A stretch of DNA of 7,595 nt. Source: Pseudomonadota bacterium (lineage in GTDB: Bacteria; Pseudomonadota; Alphaproteobacteria; Rhizobiales; Hyphomicrobiaceae). The position numbers were made by a program, and so were the translations under genes. The stretch lies in assembly GCA_021812845.1 (NCBI GenBank), contig JAKAML010000057.1:1-7595 (forward strand), read 5' to 3'. Positions 1 through 6,160 of the stretch are shown piece after piece. The notes beneath the pieces are model-generated. The model worked only from the letters and a program-made list of their open reading frames with translations. It did no database searches and had not been told where the DNA came from. How positions within the stretch are numbered: position 1 is the first letter of the stretch; each line of letters opens with the position of its first letter.

Positions 1-817
1 GATCTTCGCGCGGGACGCAGAGCGCGGAATTCGGGCCTCGCAGCGCATCCCCGGCGACGATCACCGGGAATCCGTCGATCTCGCCGATCACCGCGCGGAT
101 GCCGTACACCTCGGCCAGCGTGGCCGCGGTCAGGACCTCCGACGGCGGACCAACCGCGCGCGCCGCGCCGTCCTTCAGCAGCACCATCCGCTCGCAGAAG
201 CGGCGCGCGAGCGTCAGGTCATGCAGCGCGACGACGACCGAGCGCCCGTCGGCCGCGAGGCGGCGGAAATGGTGGAAGAGGTCGAGCGCGTGCGCCGGAT
301 CGAGCCCCGCCGTGGGCTCGTCGGCGATCAGGATCCGGGCCTCCTGCGCCAGCATCCGCGCGACGAGCACGCGCGCCCGCTCGCCGCCCGACAGCCGCGA
401 CACCGGACGCGCGGCGAGCCCGGCGACGTCCATGGCGGCCAAGGCGCCGGCGATCGCGCGTTCGTCCTCGTCCGAGGCGCGCGTGCCGGAGCCGTGCGGC
501 AGGCGGCCGAGCGCCACCACGCGGGCGACGTCGAGCGGCCAGTGCACCGTCCGGTCCTGCGGCAGGTAGGCGATCGCCCGCCCGCGCGCCCGGCGGTCGA
601 GCTCCGTGACCGGCCGGCCGTCGAGCAGCACCCGGCCACGCCCGGTCACTCCGGAGCGCGCGCCGACGCCGGCGAGGGCGCGGAGCAGGGTCGACTTGCC
701 GGCACCATTGGGGCCCGCCACCGCCACCACCTCGCCGGGCGCGACCGCGAGGGTGATCCCGTCGAGCACCGTGCGGCCGTCGATGGCGACGCCGAGGTCG
801 TGGATCTCGAGCCTCAT
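1..817 (-). CDS. btuD: Cobalamin ABC transporter ATP-binding protein BtuD-like (3' end cut by window edge)
   Basis: This is the ATPase that powers import through the BtuC-like permease encoded just upstream, acting on the cytoplasmic face of the inner membrane. I translated the minus strand from the ATG at 817 and it stays open for 272 codons to the window edge, so the stop codon lies outside. All ABC ATPase landmarks are visible: Walker A GPNGAGKST (about residues 35-43), Q-loop LPQD (about 85-88), signature LSGGE (about 142-146), Walker B ILIADEP (about 162-168), D-loop GLD, and the switch histidine in LHD (about 199). The family (FecE/HmuV/BtuD type) is usually 250-275 residues, so little is missing. 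A GAGGGG ribosome site (824-829) overlaps the btuC stop codon, and the gap to btuC is 10 nt. The cobalamin substrate is inferred from the operon's riboswitch; the ATPase alone could equally serve iron-siderophore or heme uptake. Confidence 0.88.
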   Translation of the reverse strand, partial: MRLEIHDLGVAIDGRTVLDGITLAVAPGEVVAVAGPNGAGKSTLLRALAGVGARSGVTGRGRVLLDGRPVTELDRRARGRAIAYLPQDRTVHWPLDVARVVALGRLPHGSGTRASDEDERAIAGALAAMDVAGLAARPVSRLSGGERARVLVARMLAQEARILIADEPTAGLDPAHALDLFHHFRRLAADGRSVVVALHDLTLARRFCERMVLLKDGAARAVGPPSEVLTAATLAEVYGIRAVIGEIDGFPVIVAGDALRGPNSALCVPRED

Positions 818-827
818 GATCCGCCCC

Positions 828-1859
828 TCACGGCACCAGCTCCCGCCGCGTCTCGAGCACCAGCCAGAGGAAGAACGGCGCGCCGAGGATGGCGGTGACG
901 ACGCCTAGTCGCAGGTCGCCCGCGGGCGAGAGGAGCCGCAGCAGCACGTCGGCCAGGAGCACCAGCGCCGCGCCGCCGAACATCGACGGCCACAGCAGCC
1001 GCCCCGGCTCGCGCGTGGTATAAGGCCGCACGAGATGCGGCACGACGAGGCCGACGAAGCCGATGGCGCCGGCGACCGCCGTCGCCGCGCCGACCGCGAT
1101 CGCGGTGCCGGCGACGATCGTGGAGCGGAGCCGATCGAGGTCGGTGCCGAGGTTCTCGGCCGCCTCGTCGCCGAGCGTGAGCGCGTCGAGATCGCGGGCG
1201 GTGGTGAGCAGGATCGCCGCGCCGAGCGCGATCAAGGGCGCGGCCAGCCAGACATGGAGCAGGCTGCGGTCGGTCAAAGAGCCCATCAGCCAGTAGAGGA
1301 TCTCGACCGAGGCGAAGGGATTGGGCGCGAGGTTCAGGGCGAGCGAGGTCAAGGCGCCGGTCAGGCTCGAGATGGCGACGCCGGCGAGGATCAGGCTCAG
1401 GGTGCCGCTGCGCTCGCCGGCGAGCCGCACCACGGCGAGCGTCGCCGCCGCCGCGCCGAGGAGGCCGCCGAGCGGCAGGGCGAGCGCGAACAGCGCCGAG
1501 GCGCCGGAGTGGATCGCGACCACGGCGCCGAGCGAGGCGCCGCCCGAGACGCCGAGCAGGCCCGGCTCGGCGAGCGGATTGCGGAGGTAGCCCTGCAGCA
1601 CCGCGCCCGAGAGGCCGAGTGCGGCGCCGACGAGGAAGCCGAGCACCGCGCGCGGCAGGCGGATCTCGAGCAGCACGAGGCGGGCGACCTCGGCGCCGTC
1701 TCCGGCCTTGCCCGCCGCCGCCGGCAGACCGACGCCCGCCGGCCCGGTCAGCAGCGAGGCGGCGAAGGCCGAGAGCGCGACGAGTGCGAGCACGATGGTG
1801 GTGCGGGCGCCGCCGTCCTGCGGGCCGCGGGTCCCCGCTCCCGGCCGCCCGGGGCTCAT
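828..1859 (-). CDS. btuC: Cobalamin ABC transporter permease BtuC-like (FecCD family)
   Basis: This is the inner-membrane permease that, as a dimer, forms the corrinoid pathway and docks BtuF outside and BtuD inside. The 343-residue product has the length and hydrophobic pattern of FecCD/BtuC proteins, which usually have ten membrane helices. Family motifs are RLPR (67-70), RNPLAEPGLLG (93-103), the conserved segment GFVGLVVPH (267-275) near the ATPase-coupling region, and GAPFF (326-330) near the C-terminus. The frame is open to an ATG at 1949, but the ATG at 1859 is preferred: it overlaps the btuF stop as ATGA (1856-1859), a classic coupling junction, and removes 30 Arg/Ala-rich residues that would lie inside btuF. 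The remaining N-terminus (about 20 residues, Gly/Pro/Arg-rich) is hydrophilic before the first helix. B12 as substrate is inferred from context; iron chelate import is the alternative for the family. Confidence 0.9.
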   Translation of the reverse strand: MSPGRPGAGTRGPQDGGARTTIVLALVALSAFAASLLTGPAGVGLPAAAGKAGDGAEVARLVLLEIRLPRAVLGFLVGAALGLSGAVLQGYLRNPLAEPGLLGVSGGASLGAVVAIHSGASALFALALPLGGLLGAAAATLAVVRLAGERSGTLSLILAGVAISSLTGALTSLALNLAPNPFASVEILYWLMGSLTDRSLLHVWLAAPLIALGAAILLTTARDLDALTLGDEAAENLGTDLDRLRSTIVAGTAIAVGAATAVAGAIGFVGLVVPHLVRPYTTREPGRLLWPSMFGGAALVLLADVLLRLLSPAGDLRLGVVTAILGAPFFLWLVLETRRELVP

Positions 1860-2764
1860 CGCCCGCCCTCGCGCAGCGCCAGCGGAAACCTGTGCGCCGC
1901 CACCAGCCGCTCGACGGCGTCGAGCACGTCGGGAGTGCCGCACATCCACAGCGGCATCGGCAGCATGACGCTCCGCCGGCGCGCGAGCAGCGCGCGGAAA
2001 GCCGGGTGGCGCAGGTTGTCGGCGGTGGTGGTGCGATAGGCGTCGGGAAGGGCGGTGACGACGATCATGTCCGGCGCGTCGAGCGCCAGCGTCTCGAGCG
2101 GCAGCCGCCCGGCGGGACCGAGCGGCAGCTCGTGCGCGGCGTTGCGCAGACCCGCGGCGCGCACGATGGCGTCGAGCATGGTGCCGGCGCCTGAGGCGAG
2201 GCTGTTCAACTGGTAGACGACGACGCTCGGCGGCGGGCCACCGGACGCGGTGCGGGGGGCAAGCGTGGCGAGGCGGGCGTCGAAGCGGGCGACCATCGCC
2301 GCGCCTCGGGCCTCCGCCCCGGCCGCCGCGGCGACGGCGCGGATCATGGCGCGGACGCCGTCGAAGTCCATGGCGGTCGGCACCCGCACCACCCTCACTC
2401 CCAACCGCTCGAGGAGATCGAGAGTCGCGGGCGTCGAGGTGTCGCCGGCGATCACCACGTCGGGCGCCCGCGCCAGCACCTCCTCGGCGTGGCCGCGCAG
2501 GAGCGGGATGCCGCGCGCGGCGTCGGCGCGGCCGGAGAGCGTGGGATCGGCGACGAGCTCGCTCAGGCCCGCGATCCGCTCGCGCGGCACGAGGTCGAGC
2601 AGGATCTGGTCGGTGCAGAGGTTGAGCGAGACGATGCGGTCCGGAGGCCGGGCCGCCGCGCCACCGTCGAGCCCGAGGCCGAGCAACAGGCCGCGGCCGA
2701 GCCTCAGCCCGAGGCGGAGCCCGGTCCGCCGTCGCACCCGGTGCGCCGCTTCCAGGCTCACCAT
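1856..2764 (-). CDS. btuF: Cobalamin ABC transporter periplasmic binding protein BtuF-like
   Basis: This is the predicted periplasmic solute-binding protein that captures corrinoid released by the receptor and hands it to BtuCD. It is 302 residues and resembles the helical-backbone FepB/BtuF class: the first lobe begins at RIVSLNLCTDQ (43-53), followed by ERIAGLSEL (62-70), PDVVIAGDTST (101-111) and LERLGVRVVRVP (118-129). A second lobe follows from about residue 180, with PDMIVVTALP (231-240) matching the equivalent strand. Its ATG lies inside the last codons of btuB (7-nt overlap). A GTG at 2761 overlapping the btuB stop as GTGA is an alternative start. No strong ribosome site is seen, so translation probably depends on coupling to btuB. 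The N-terminus has an RVRRR cluster, then a Gly/Leu stretch interrupted by Arg17, Arg21 and Arg24, an unusually poor signal-peptide core. The product could bind another metal chelate; the riboswitch favours cobalamin. Confidence 0.85.
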   Translation of the reverse strand: MVSLEAAHRVRRRTGLRLGLRLGRGLLLGLGLDGGAAARPPDRIVSLNLCTDQILLDLVPRERIAGLSELVADPTLSGRADAARGIPLLRGHAEEVLARAPDVVIAGDTSTPATLDLLERLGVRVVRVPTAMDFDGVRAMIRAVAAAAGAEARGAAMVARFDARLATLAPRTASGGPPPSVVVYQLNSLASGAGTMLDAIVRAAGLRNAAHELPLGPAGRLPLETLALDAPDMIVVTALPDAYRTTTADNLRHPAFRALLARRRSVMLPMPLWMCGTPDVLDAVERLVAAHRFPLALREGGR

Positions 2765-5028
2765 GTGGTTCCGGCCTTGATCATGAAGGTCCGTCCCGGC
2801 TGCGGATAGGCGTTGTAGCGGCCGGTCGCGAAGGCGCTGGCGACCGCATAGTCGAAATAGTCGCTGTCGAAGAGGTTATGAACGGCAGCCGACCAGTGGA
2901 ACCGGTCGAGCACGCCGCCAAGCCGCACGTCGACCGTCGTGTGCCAAGGTATCGTCGGCTGGAAGTTCGCGAAATCGTTGTCCATGCGCCGGTCGCCGAC
3001 GTAGTTGACGGCGGCGTCGAAAACGAGCCGCTTGTCGACGATGTCCCAGGACATCCCGACGACGCCGGTCCAGGGCGAGACGAGCGGCACCGCGTTGCCG
3101 GCGAACGCCCCTTCGCGGAACTCGGCGTCGGTGTAGGTCAGGTTGCCGCGCAGGCGGAGCACGTCAGACACCGCCCAGCTCGCGATCGTCTCGATGCCGC
3201 GGCGGCGCGTCGGATCGAGGTTGACGTTGGTGAAGGTATCGGCGCGGAAGTAGATCTCGTTCTCGAGCCGCATGTCGAAATAGGTGGACTGGATCCGGAA
3301 CGTGCCCTGCTCGAAGCGGAGCCCCGCCTCCCAGTCGCGCGAGGTCTGGGTCTTGAGATCGAAGGCGGTCGGGAAGCCGGCGCCGATCCGCTCGTCGATG
3401 TTGGCGAGGCGGAAGCTGCGCGCGGTGCGCCCGAGCAGGGTGAGCCCGGGGACGAGCCGGTGCTCGAACCCGAGGTGCCAGGCCTCGTCGACCTCGCTCT
3501 CGTCGTAGGGGAGGCCTTCCGGCTCGCAGAGCCCGAAGAAGCAGGCGCCCGGAGCCGTGATGTCGACGGTGTCGCGGGCGGCGATCCGGTTCCACTGGAT
3601 GCGGCCGCCGAAGGCGACGTCGGTGGCCGGCAGGACGCCGAGCGTCTGCTGGTAGTAGGCGGCGACCGAGCGGTCGCCACCGTCGTAGACGTGGACCGGC
3701 GCGACGCCCTTGCCGCCGCTGCGGTCGGACTGGTAGTCGCTGTCGTAGACGTCGACGCCGGAGATGATGCGCGACGGCACGCCGAACATCGGCCGCGTGA
3801 CCACGACGCGCGGCGTCAGCGATGCGGTTGCGAGCTCGGAATCGACGTAGCTGAAGCCGTTGAACAGCAGCGCCTGCTGCCACTTCTTGCGCAGGCCGCC
3901 GTCGACGATCAGCTCGATGTCCGGGGCCAGCATGTAGGAGAGGCCGAGCGTTCCGCGCACGCCCTGCTTGTCGGCGTAGTCGAGCGGCGTCGCGGTGCCG
4001 CGCCGGTCGTGGCGCACCTGATCGACGGGCGGGACGGCGTTGGGATCGACGAGGCGGGCGCCGGGCAGCCGCAGCTCCTGATCGTCGGCGGCGACGTTGA
4101 GATAGACGCTGCCCCGGGCGAATGTCCAGCGCAGGTCGGCCACGGCCGACTTCTGCGCGAGCTCGTTGTTGTCGCGGTAGCCGTCGGATTCCAGCATGTT
4201 GCCCGAGACCAGGGCCGAGAAGGCGCCCGAGGAGACGCTGGCGACGACACTGCCCTCCTTGGTCCCGAAGGATCCGAAGCCGCCCTCGACGCGGACCTGG
4301 TCCGGAAGGGCTGCCGCGGAGCGGGTCACGATGTTGACGACGCCGCCGACGGCGCCGTCGCCGTAGAGCACCGCAGCCGAGTTGCCGCGCGTGATCTCGA
4401 TGCGCTCGATCGAGTCGCGGGCGATGGTCGACAGGTCGAAGCCTTGGGTATCCCAGTCGTTGAGGCGGCGGCCGTTGACGAGGATCAGCGTGTTCGATGA
4501 CGCGGTCGCGCCGAAGCCGCGCAGATCGATCGTGGTGCCAGCGCCGTTGGCGCTACCGTAGAGGCTCGTCGACTGGACGCCCGCCTCGCGCGCGATGATG
4601 TCGGTGAGCGTGGCGTGCGGCGAGCGCTCGATCTGCTGGCGGGTGATGACCGTTGTCGAGGCACCGGCGATGCCGCCGCCGCCGGCGATCGTGCCGTCGC
4701 CGGCGGCTGCGCTGGAGGTGGCGTCGACGCCCTCGGCCCCCGAGCCGGCGCCTCCGCCCGCAGCCGAGCCTGCCGAGCCACCGCCCGTGCTCGCGGACTT
4801 CGGGGCGGCGGGCTCGACGTCGCTCAGCCGGGTATCGGTCTGGCTGGCAGGCTTCTTGCGGCGGGCCGGGTTGCCGGCGTCGACGACCACCGGCGGCAGC
4901 ACCTCGGCGGCGGCCGACCCGGGGCTCTGGGCGAGGGCGACGGGCGCCAGGCCGGCGACCGCCGGCAGCACGGCGGCCATGGCCGCGAGCGACCGTCTCT
5001 GCTTTCGGCGTGAATTCGTGATCGGCAT
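2758..5028 (-). CDS. btuB: TonB-dependent cobalamin receptor BtuB-like
   Basis: This is the outer-membrane receptor for high-affinity corrinoid uptake, energised by TonB-ExbBD. The 756-residue product has a signal peptide (Arg/Lys-rich start, hydrophobic core about 14-33, likely cut near ALAQ, 31-34). A TonB-box-like LPPVVVDAG follows (44-52), then a Gly/Ser/Ala-rich spacer (about 79-123) and the plug (about 124-237), which contains VITRQQIER, DLRGFG and the diagnostic LYGDGAVGGVVNIVTR (221-236). The rest is a beta-barrel ending in PGRTFMIKAGTTW, with the aromatic last residue typical of barrel proteins. Cys496 and Cys501 (CFFGLC) may form a small loop disulfide. The frame is open to 5535, but that stretch covers the riboswitch; the ATG at 5028 has GGAGG five bases upstream (5034-5038) and starts a proper signal peptide. 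TonB receptors are hard to assign by sequence, so the cobalamin call rests on the riboswitch. Confidence 0.9.
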   Translation of the reverse strand: MPITNSRRKQRRSLAAMAAVLPAVAGLAPVALAQSPGSAAAEVLPPVVVDAGNPARRKKPASQTDTRLSDVEPAAPKSASTGGGSAGSAAGGGAGSGAEGVDATSSAAAGDGTIAGGGGIAGASTTVITRQQIERSPHATLTDIIAREAGVQSTSLYGSANGAGTTIDLRGFGATASSNTLILVNGRRLNDWDTQGFDLSTIARDSIERIEITRGNSAAVLYGDGAVGGVVNIVTRSAAALPDQVRVEGGFGSFGTKEGSVVASVSSGAFSALVSGNMLESDGYRDNNELAQKSAVADLRWTFARGSVYLNVAADDQELRLPGARLVDPNAVPPVDQVRHDRRGTATPLDYADKQGVRGTLGLSYMLAPDIELIVDGGLRKKWQQALLFNGFSYVDSELATASLTPRVVVTRPMFGVPSRIISGVDVYDSDYQSDRSGGKGVAPVHVYDGGDRSVAAYYQQTLGVLPATDVAFGGRIQWNRIAARDTVDITAPGACFFGLCEPEGLPYDESEVDEAWHLGFEHRLVPGLTLLGRTARSFRLANIDERIGAGFPTAFDLKTQTSRDWEAGLRFEQGTFRIQSTYFDMRLENEIYFRADTFTNVNLDPTRRRGIETIASWAVSDVLRLRGNLTYTDAEFREGAFAGNAVPLVSPWTGVVGMSWDIVDKRLVFDAAVNYVGDRRMDNDFANFQPTIPWHTTVDVRLGGVLDRFHWSAAVHNLFDSDYFDYAVASAFATGRYNAYPQPGRTFMIKAGTTW

Positions 5029-5245
5029 GGTCCCCTCCGTAGGATCGCTGCGGAGACGGGACGCCCGGACCTGCTGCGCGGAGCCCCTGCGGCGGCGCCG
5101 AAGCGCCGTGCAAGGGGAGAGATCGCGCTGGCCGGAGGACCGGAGCGCGGCGAGCCTGCCCGAGTGCCACCGTCGCCGGGTGCACTGCAGTCGCCGCTGC
5201 GTTCCTACGCTCCACCGCGCGCCCCGCACGGAGGATGGGCGACTT
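5029..5245 (-). promoter_or_regulatory. btuB leader downstream of the riboswitch (probable expression platform)
   Basis: No gene is supported here. On the minus strand this is untranslated leader RNA between the B12 box and the btuB ATG. It ends in a strong Shine-Dalgarno, ACGGAGG (5034-5040), five bases before the ATG. The segment 5228-5234 reads CCTCCGT on the minus strand, a perfect 7-base complement of that site, and lies 11 nt after the riboswitch's closing helix. A second segment (5133-5138, CCTCCG) offers a 6-base competing complement. In proteobacteria cobalamin riboswitches often act by hiding the ribosome site, so these are candidate switching segments. The pairing is seen in sequence; its function is inferred. 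The leader is longer than such a mechanism needs. Confidence 0.6.
5084..5117 (-). other. Strong UUCG-capped leader hairpin
   Basis: On the minus strand an inner 6-bp stem CGGCGC-UUCG-GCGCCG (5093-5108) is capped by an exceptionally stable UUCG tetraloop. It is enclosed by an outer stem, CCCCUUGC with GCAGGGG, with one bulged U. It lies about 55 nt before the btuB start. No U-run follows, so it does not look like a standard intrinsic terminator. It could be part of the riboswitch expression platform, an mRNA-stabilising element or a pause site. Chance hairpins are common at this GC content, but the exact UUCG loop and nested outer stem make this one stand out. Confidence 0.55.
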
Positions 5246-5453
5246 GTGGCGGCAGGTCTCCTGGCTCGCGGCTCGGACGCTTCGACCCGACCTTCCCGAC
5301 GGCTCCGGACCGGAGCCTTCAGTGGCATATGCGGGTGAAGCTCGCCGCTTACAGTTGCGGGGGCAGCCTCGGTCTTGCCCGCTCTCATGGAGAGACGGGC
5401 GCACCGTGTTCCCTTTTCACCCACCGGCGCGTCACGCCGGTGGAGACCGTCAC
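5246..5453 (-). promoter_or_regulatory. Cobalamin riboswitch
   Basis: This is an RNA aptamer that binds cobalamin and represses the downstream uptake genes. Conserved parts appear in the expected order on the minus strand: a closing helix between GTGACGGT (5446-5453) and GCCGCCAC (5246-5253) with one mismatch; a 9-bp hairpin CCACCGGCG/CGCCGGTGG (5421-5443); the AAAAGGGAACACGGTG block (5403-5418); the core GCAACTGTAAGCGG (5345-5358); CCACTG (5320-5325); a 7-bp hairpin GGCTCCG/CGGAGCC (5301-5317); GGGAAGGTCGGG (5286-5297); and the B12 box AGCCAGGAGACCTGCC (5251-5266). The length of about 208 nt is normal for the family. Identification is by motif recognition, and the set is too complete to be chance. 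Whether it prefers adenosyl- or methyl/hydroxo-cobalamin cannot be read from sequence here. Confidence 0.96.
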
Positions 5454-5462
5454 GAGGCTCAG

Positions 5463-5489
5463 GGAATAGATCATCCGGCGGGTTGTCAA
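5463..5489 (-). promoter_or_regulatory. Candidate sigma-70 promoter of the btu operon
   Basis: A perfect -35 hexamer TTGACA lies at 5484-5489 on the minus strand. The best -10 is TATTCC (5463-5468), with a 15-nt spacer, which is shorter than the ideal 17. Transcription from it would start near 5456, just before the first base of the riboswitch closing helix at 5453. That position is what supports the call; the -10 is a weak match. Confidence 0.55.
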
Positions 5490-5510
5490 GGCGACGATCC
5501 GCCATGACGG

Positions 5511-5576
5511 CCGGACCGCGGCGGGCGTGCATCACCCGCCGCCGCGGCCGGTCACCCGGCTCGCGCCGTCGCGAGC
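5511..5576 (-). terminator. Two intergenic hairpins, possible terminator of the DUF302 transcript
   Basis: Directly after the DUF302 stop codon, the minus strand forms a 7-bp hairpin GCTCGCG-ACGG-CGCGAGC (5559-5576). This is followed by a long stem (5511-5551) with a 9-bp core CCGCGGCGG/CCGCCGCGG, a further 4-bp CCGG/CCGG extension across a bulge, and a 14-nt loop. Neither is followed by a U-run, so this is not a textbook intrinsic terminator. It could stop or protect the upstream mRNA and insulate the btu promoter that follows. Confidence 0.4.
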
Positions 5577-5577
5577 G

Positions 5578-6069
5578 CTACTTCGTCGCTTCCTTGGCGA
5601 TGCTGTCCATCAGCGCATCGATCTCGCCGAGAACCTTCTTCGTCGCGTCGTTGCCCTTGGCGGAGGCCGGCGCGCGATAGCCGACGACGACGGTGCCCGG
5701 CTTGTCGGCCGGCTCGTAGACGAACATCACGAACGGGCAGAAGCCCATGTTGGTCGCGTCCGCCTCCATCATCAGCCGCGAGTACTTGGCCGAGCAGAAC
5801 GTCATGTACTCGGCGGACGTGTAGATCGGCCTTGTCGAGCCGACGTCGGCGCCGGTGCGGGTCAGCATGGCGCCGATGTTGCCGGTGTAGTCGTTGACGA
5901 GGCCCTTGTTGACGATGGCGGTGGCGAGATCGCTCTTCACGTCGGCGTAGGCGCCCTTTTTCTCGTAGAGCTTCATCTCGTCGGCGATCGCGGCCGTTCC
6001 GAGCGACGCCGCGACCGCCAGTGCGACCGCGCAGAGTGCCTTGGACTTGATGGCTTGCAGGGCTTTCAT
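5578..6069 (-). CDS. Exported DUF302-like protein
   Basis: This encodes a small secreted protein of unknown function with 163 residues. A clear signal peptide is present: Lys-rich start, hydrophobic core about 11-24, probable cut after AIA (27-29), leaving a mature chain of about 134 residues. The body has the layout of DUF302 proteins: a helix with DVKSDLATAIVNKGL (43-57), a block around YMTFCSAKYSRLM (88-100), and FCPFVMFVYEP (110-120) leading into a strand with TVVVGYRAP. The two mature cysteines, Cys92 and Cys111, could form a disulfide or bind a cofactor. The ATG at 6069 is chosen over the in-frame ATG at 6207 because it has GGAGG six bases upstream (about 5075 bases from the window start plus 1000, at 6075-6079) and exposes the signal peptide. 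The upstream choice would add nine Asp residues and overlap the phosphatase gene. The family link is moderately sure; no biochemical role can be given. Confidence 0.8.
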   Translation of the reverse strand: MKALQAIKSKALCAVALAVAASLGTAAIADEMKLYEKKGAYADVKSDLATAIVNKGLVNDYTGNIGAMLTRTGADVGSTRPIYTSAEYMTFCSAKYSRLMMEADATNMGFCPFVMFVYEPADKPGTVVVGYRAPASAKGNDATKKVLGEIDALMDSIAKEATK

Positions 6070-6092
6070 GACTTCCTCCGATGATCGTCCCA

Positions 6093-6123
<31 letters not shown>

Positions 6124-6160
6124 CGTCCGGCCGAGAGGCTCGCGCGCGGCGGACCCGGCG

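Noticed and set aside
1035..2039. 334-codon open frame on the plus strand
   Set aside because: It is antisense to btuC and the end of btuF, extremely Arg/Ala/Glu-rich, and shows no family motif.
2878..4500. 540-codon open frame on the plus strand
   Set aside because: It lies wholly opposite btuB, has Val/Glu/Ala/Arg-rich antisense composition and no recognisable domain. It is a shadow caused by GC-rich codon use.
5421..5443. 9-bp inverted repeat considered as an operator or terminator
   Set aside because: It matches the early hairpin of the cobalamin aptamer, directly followed by the conserved GGGAA block, so the riboswitch already explains it.
5164..5507. Plus-strand open frames across the riboswitch region
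   Set aside because: They are antisense to the conserved riboswitch and carry no recognisable protein features.
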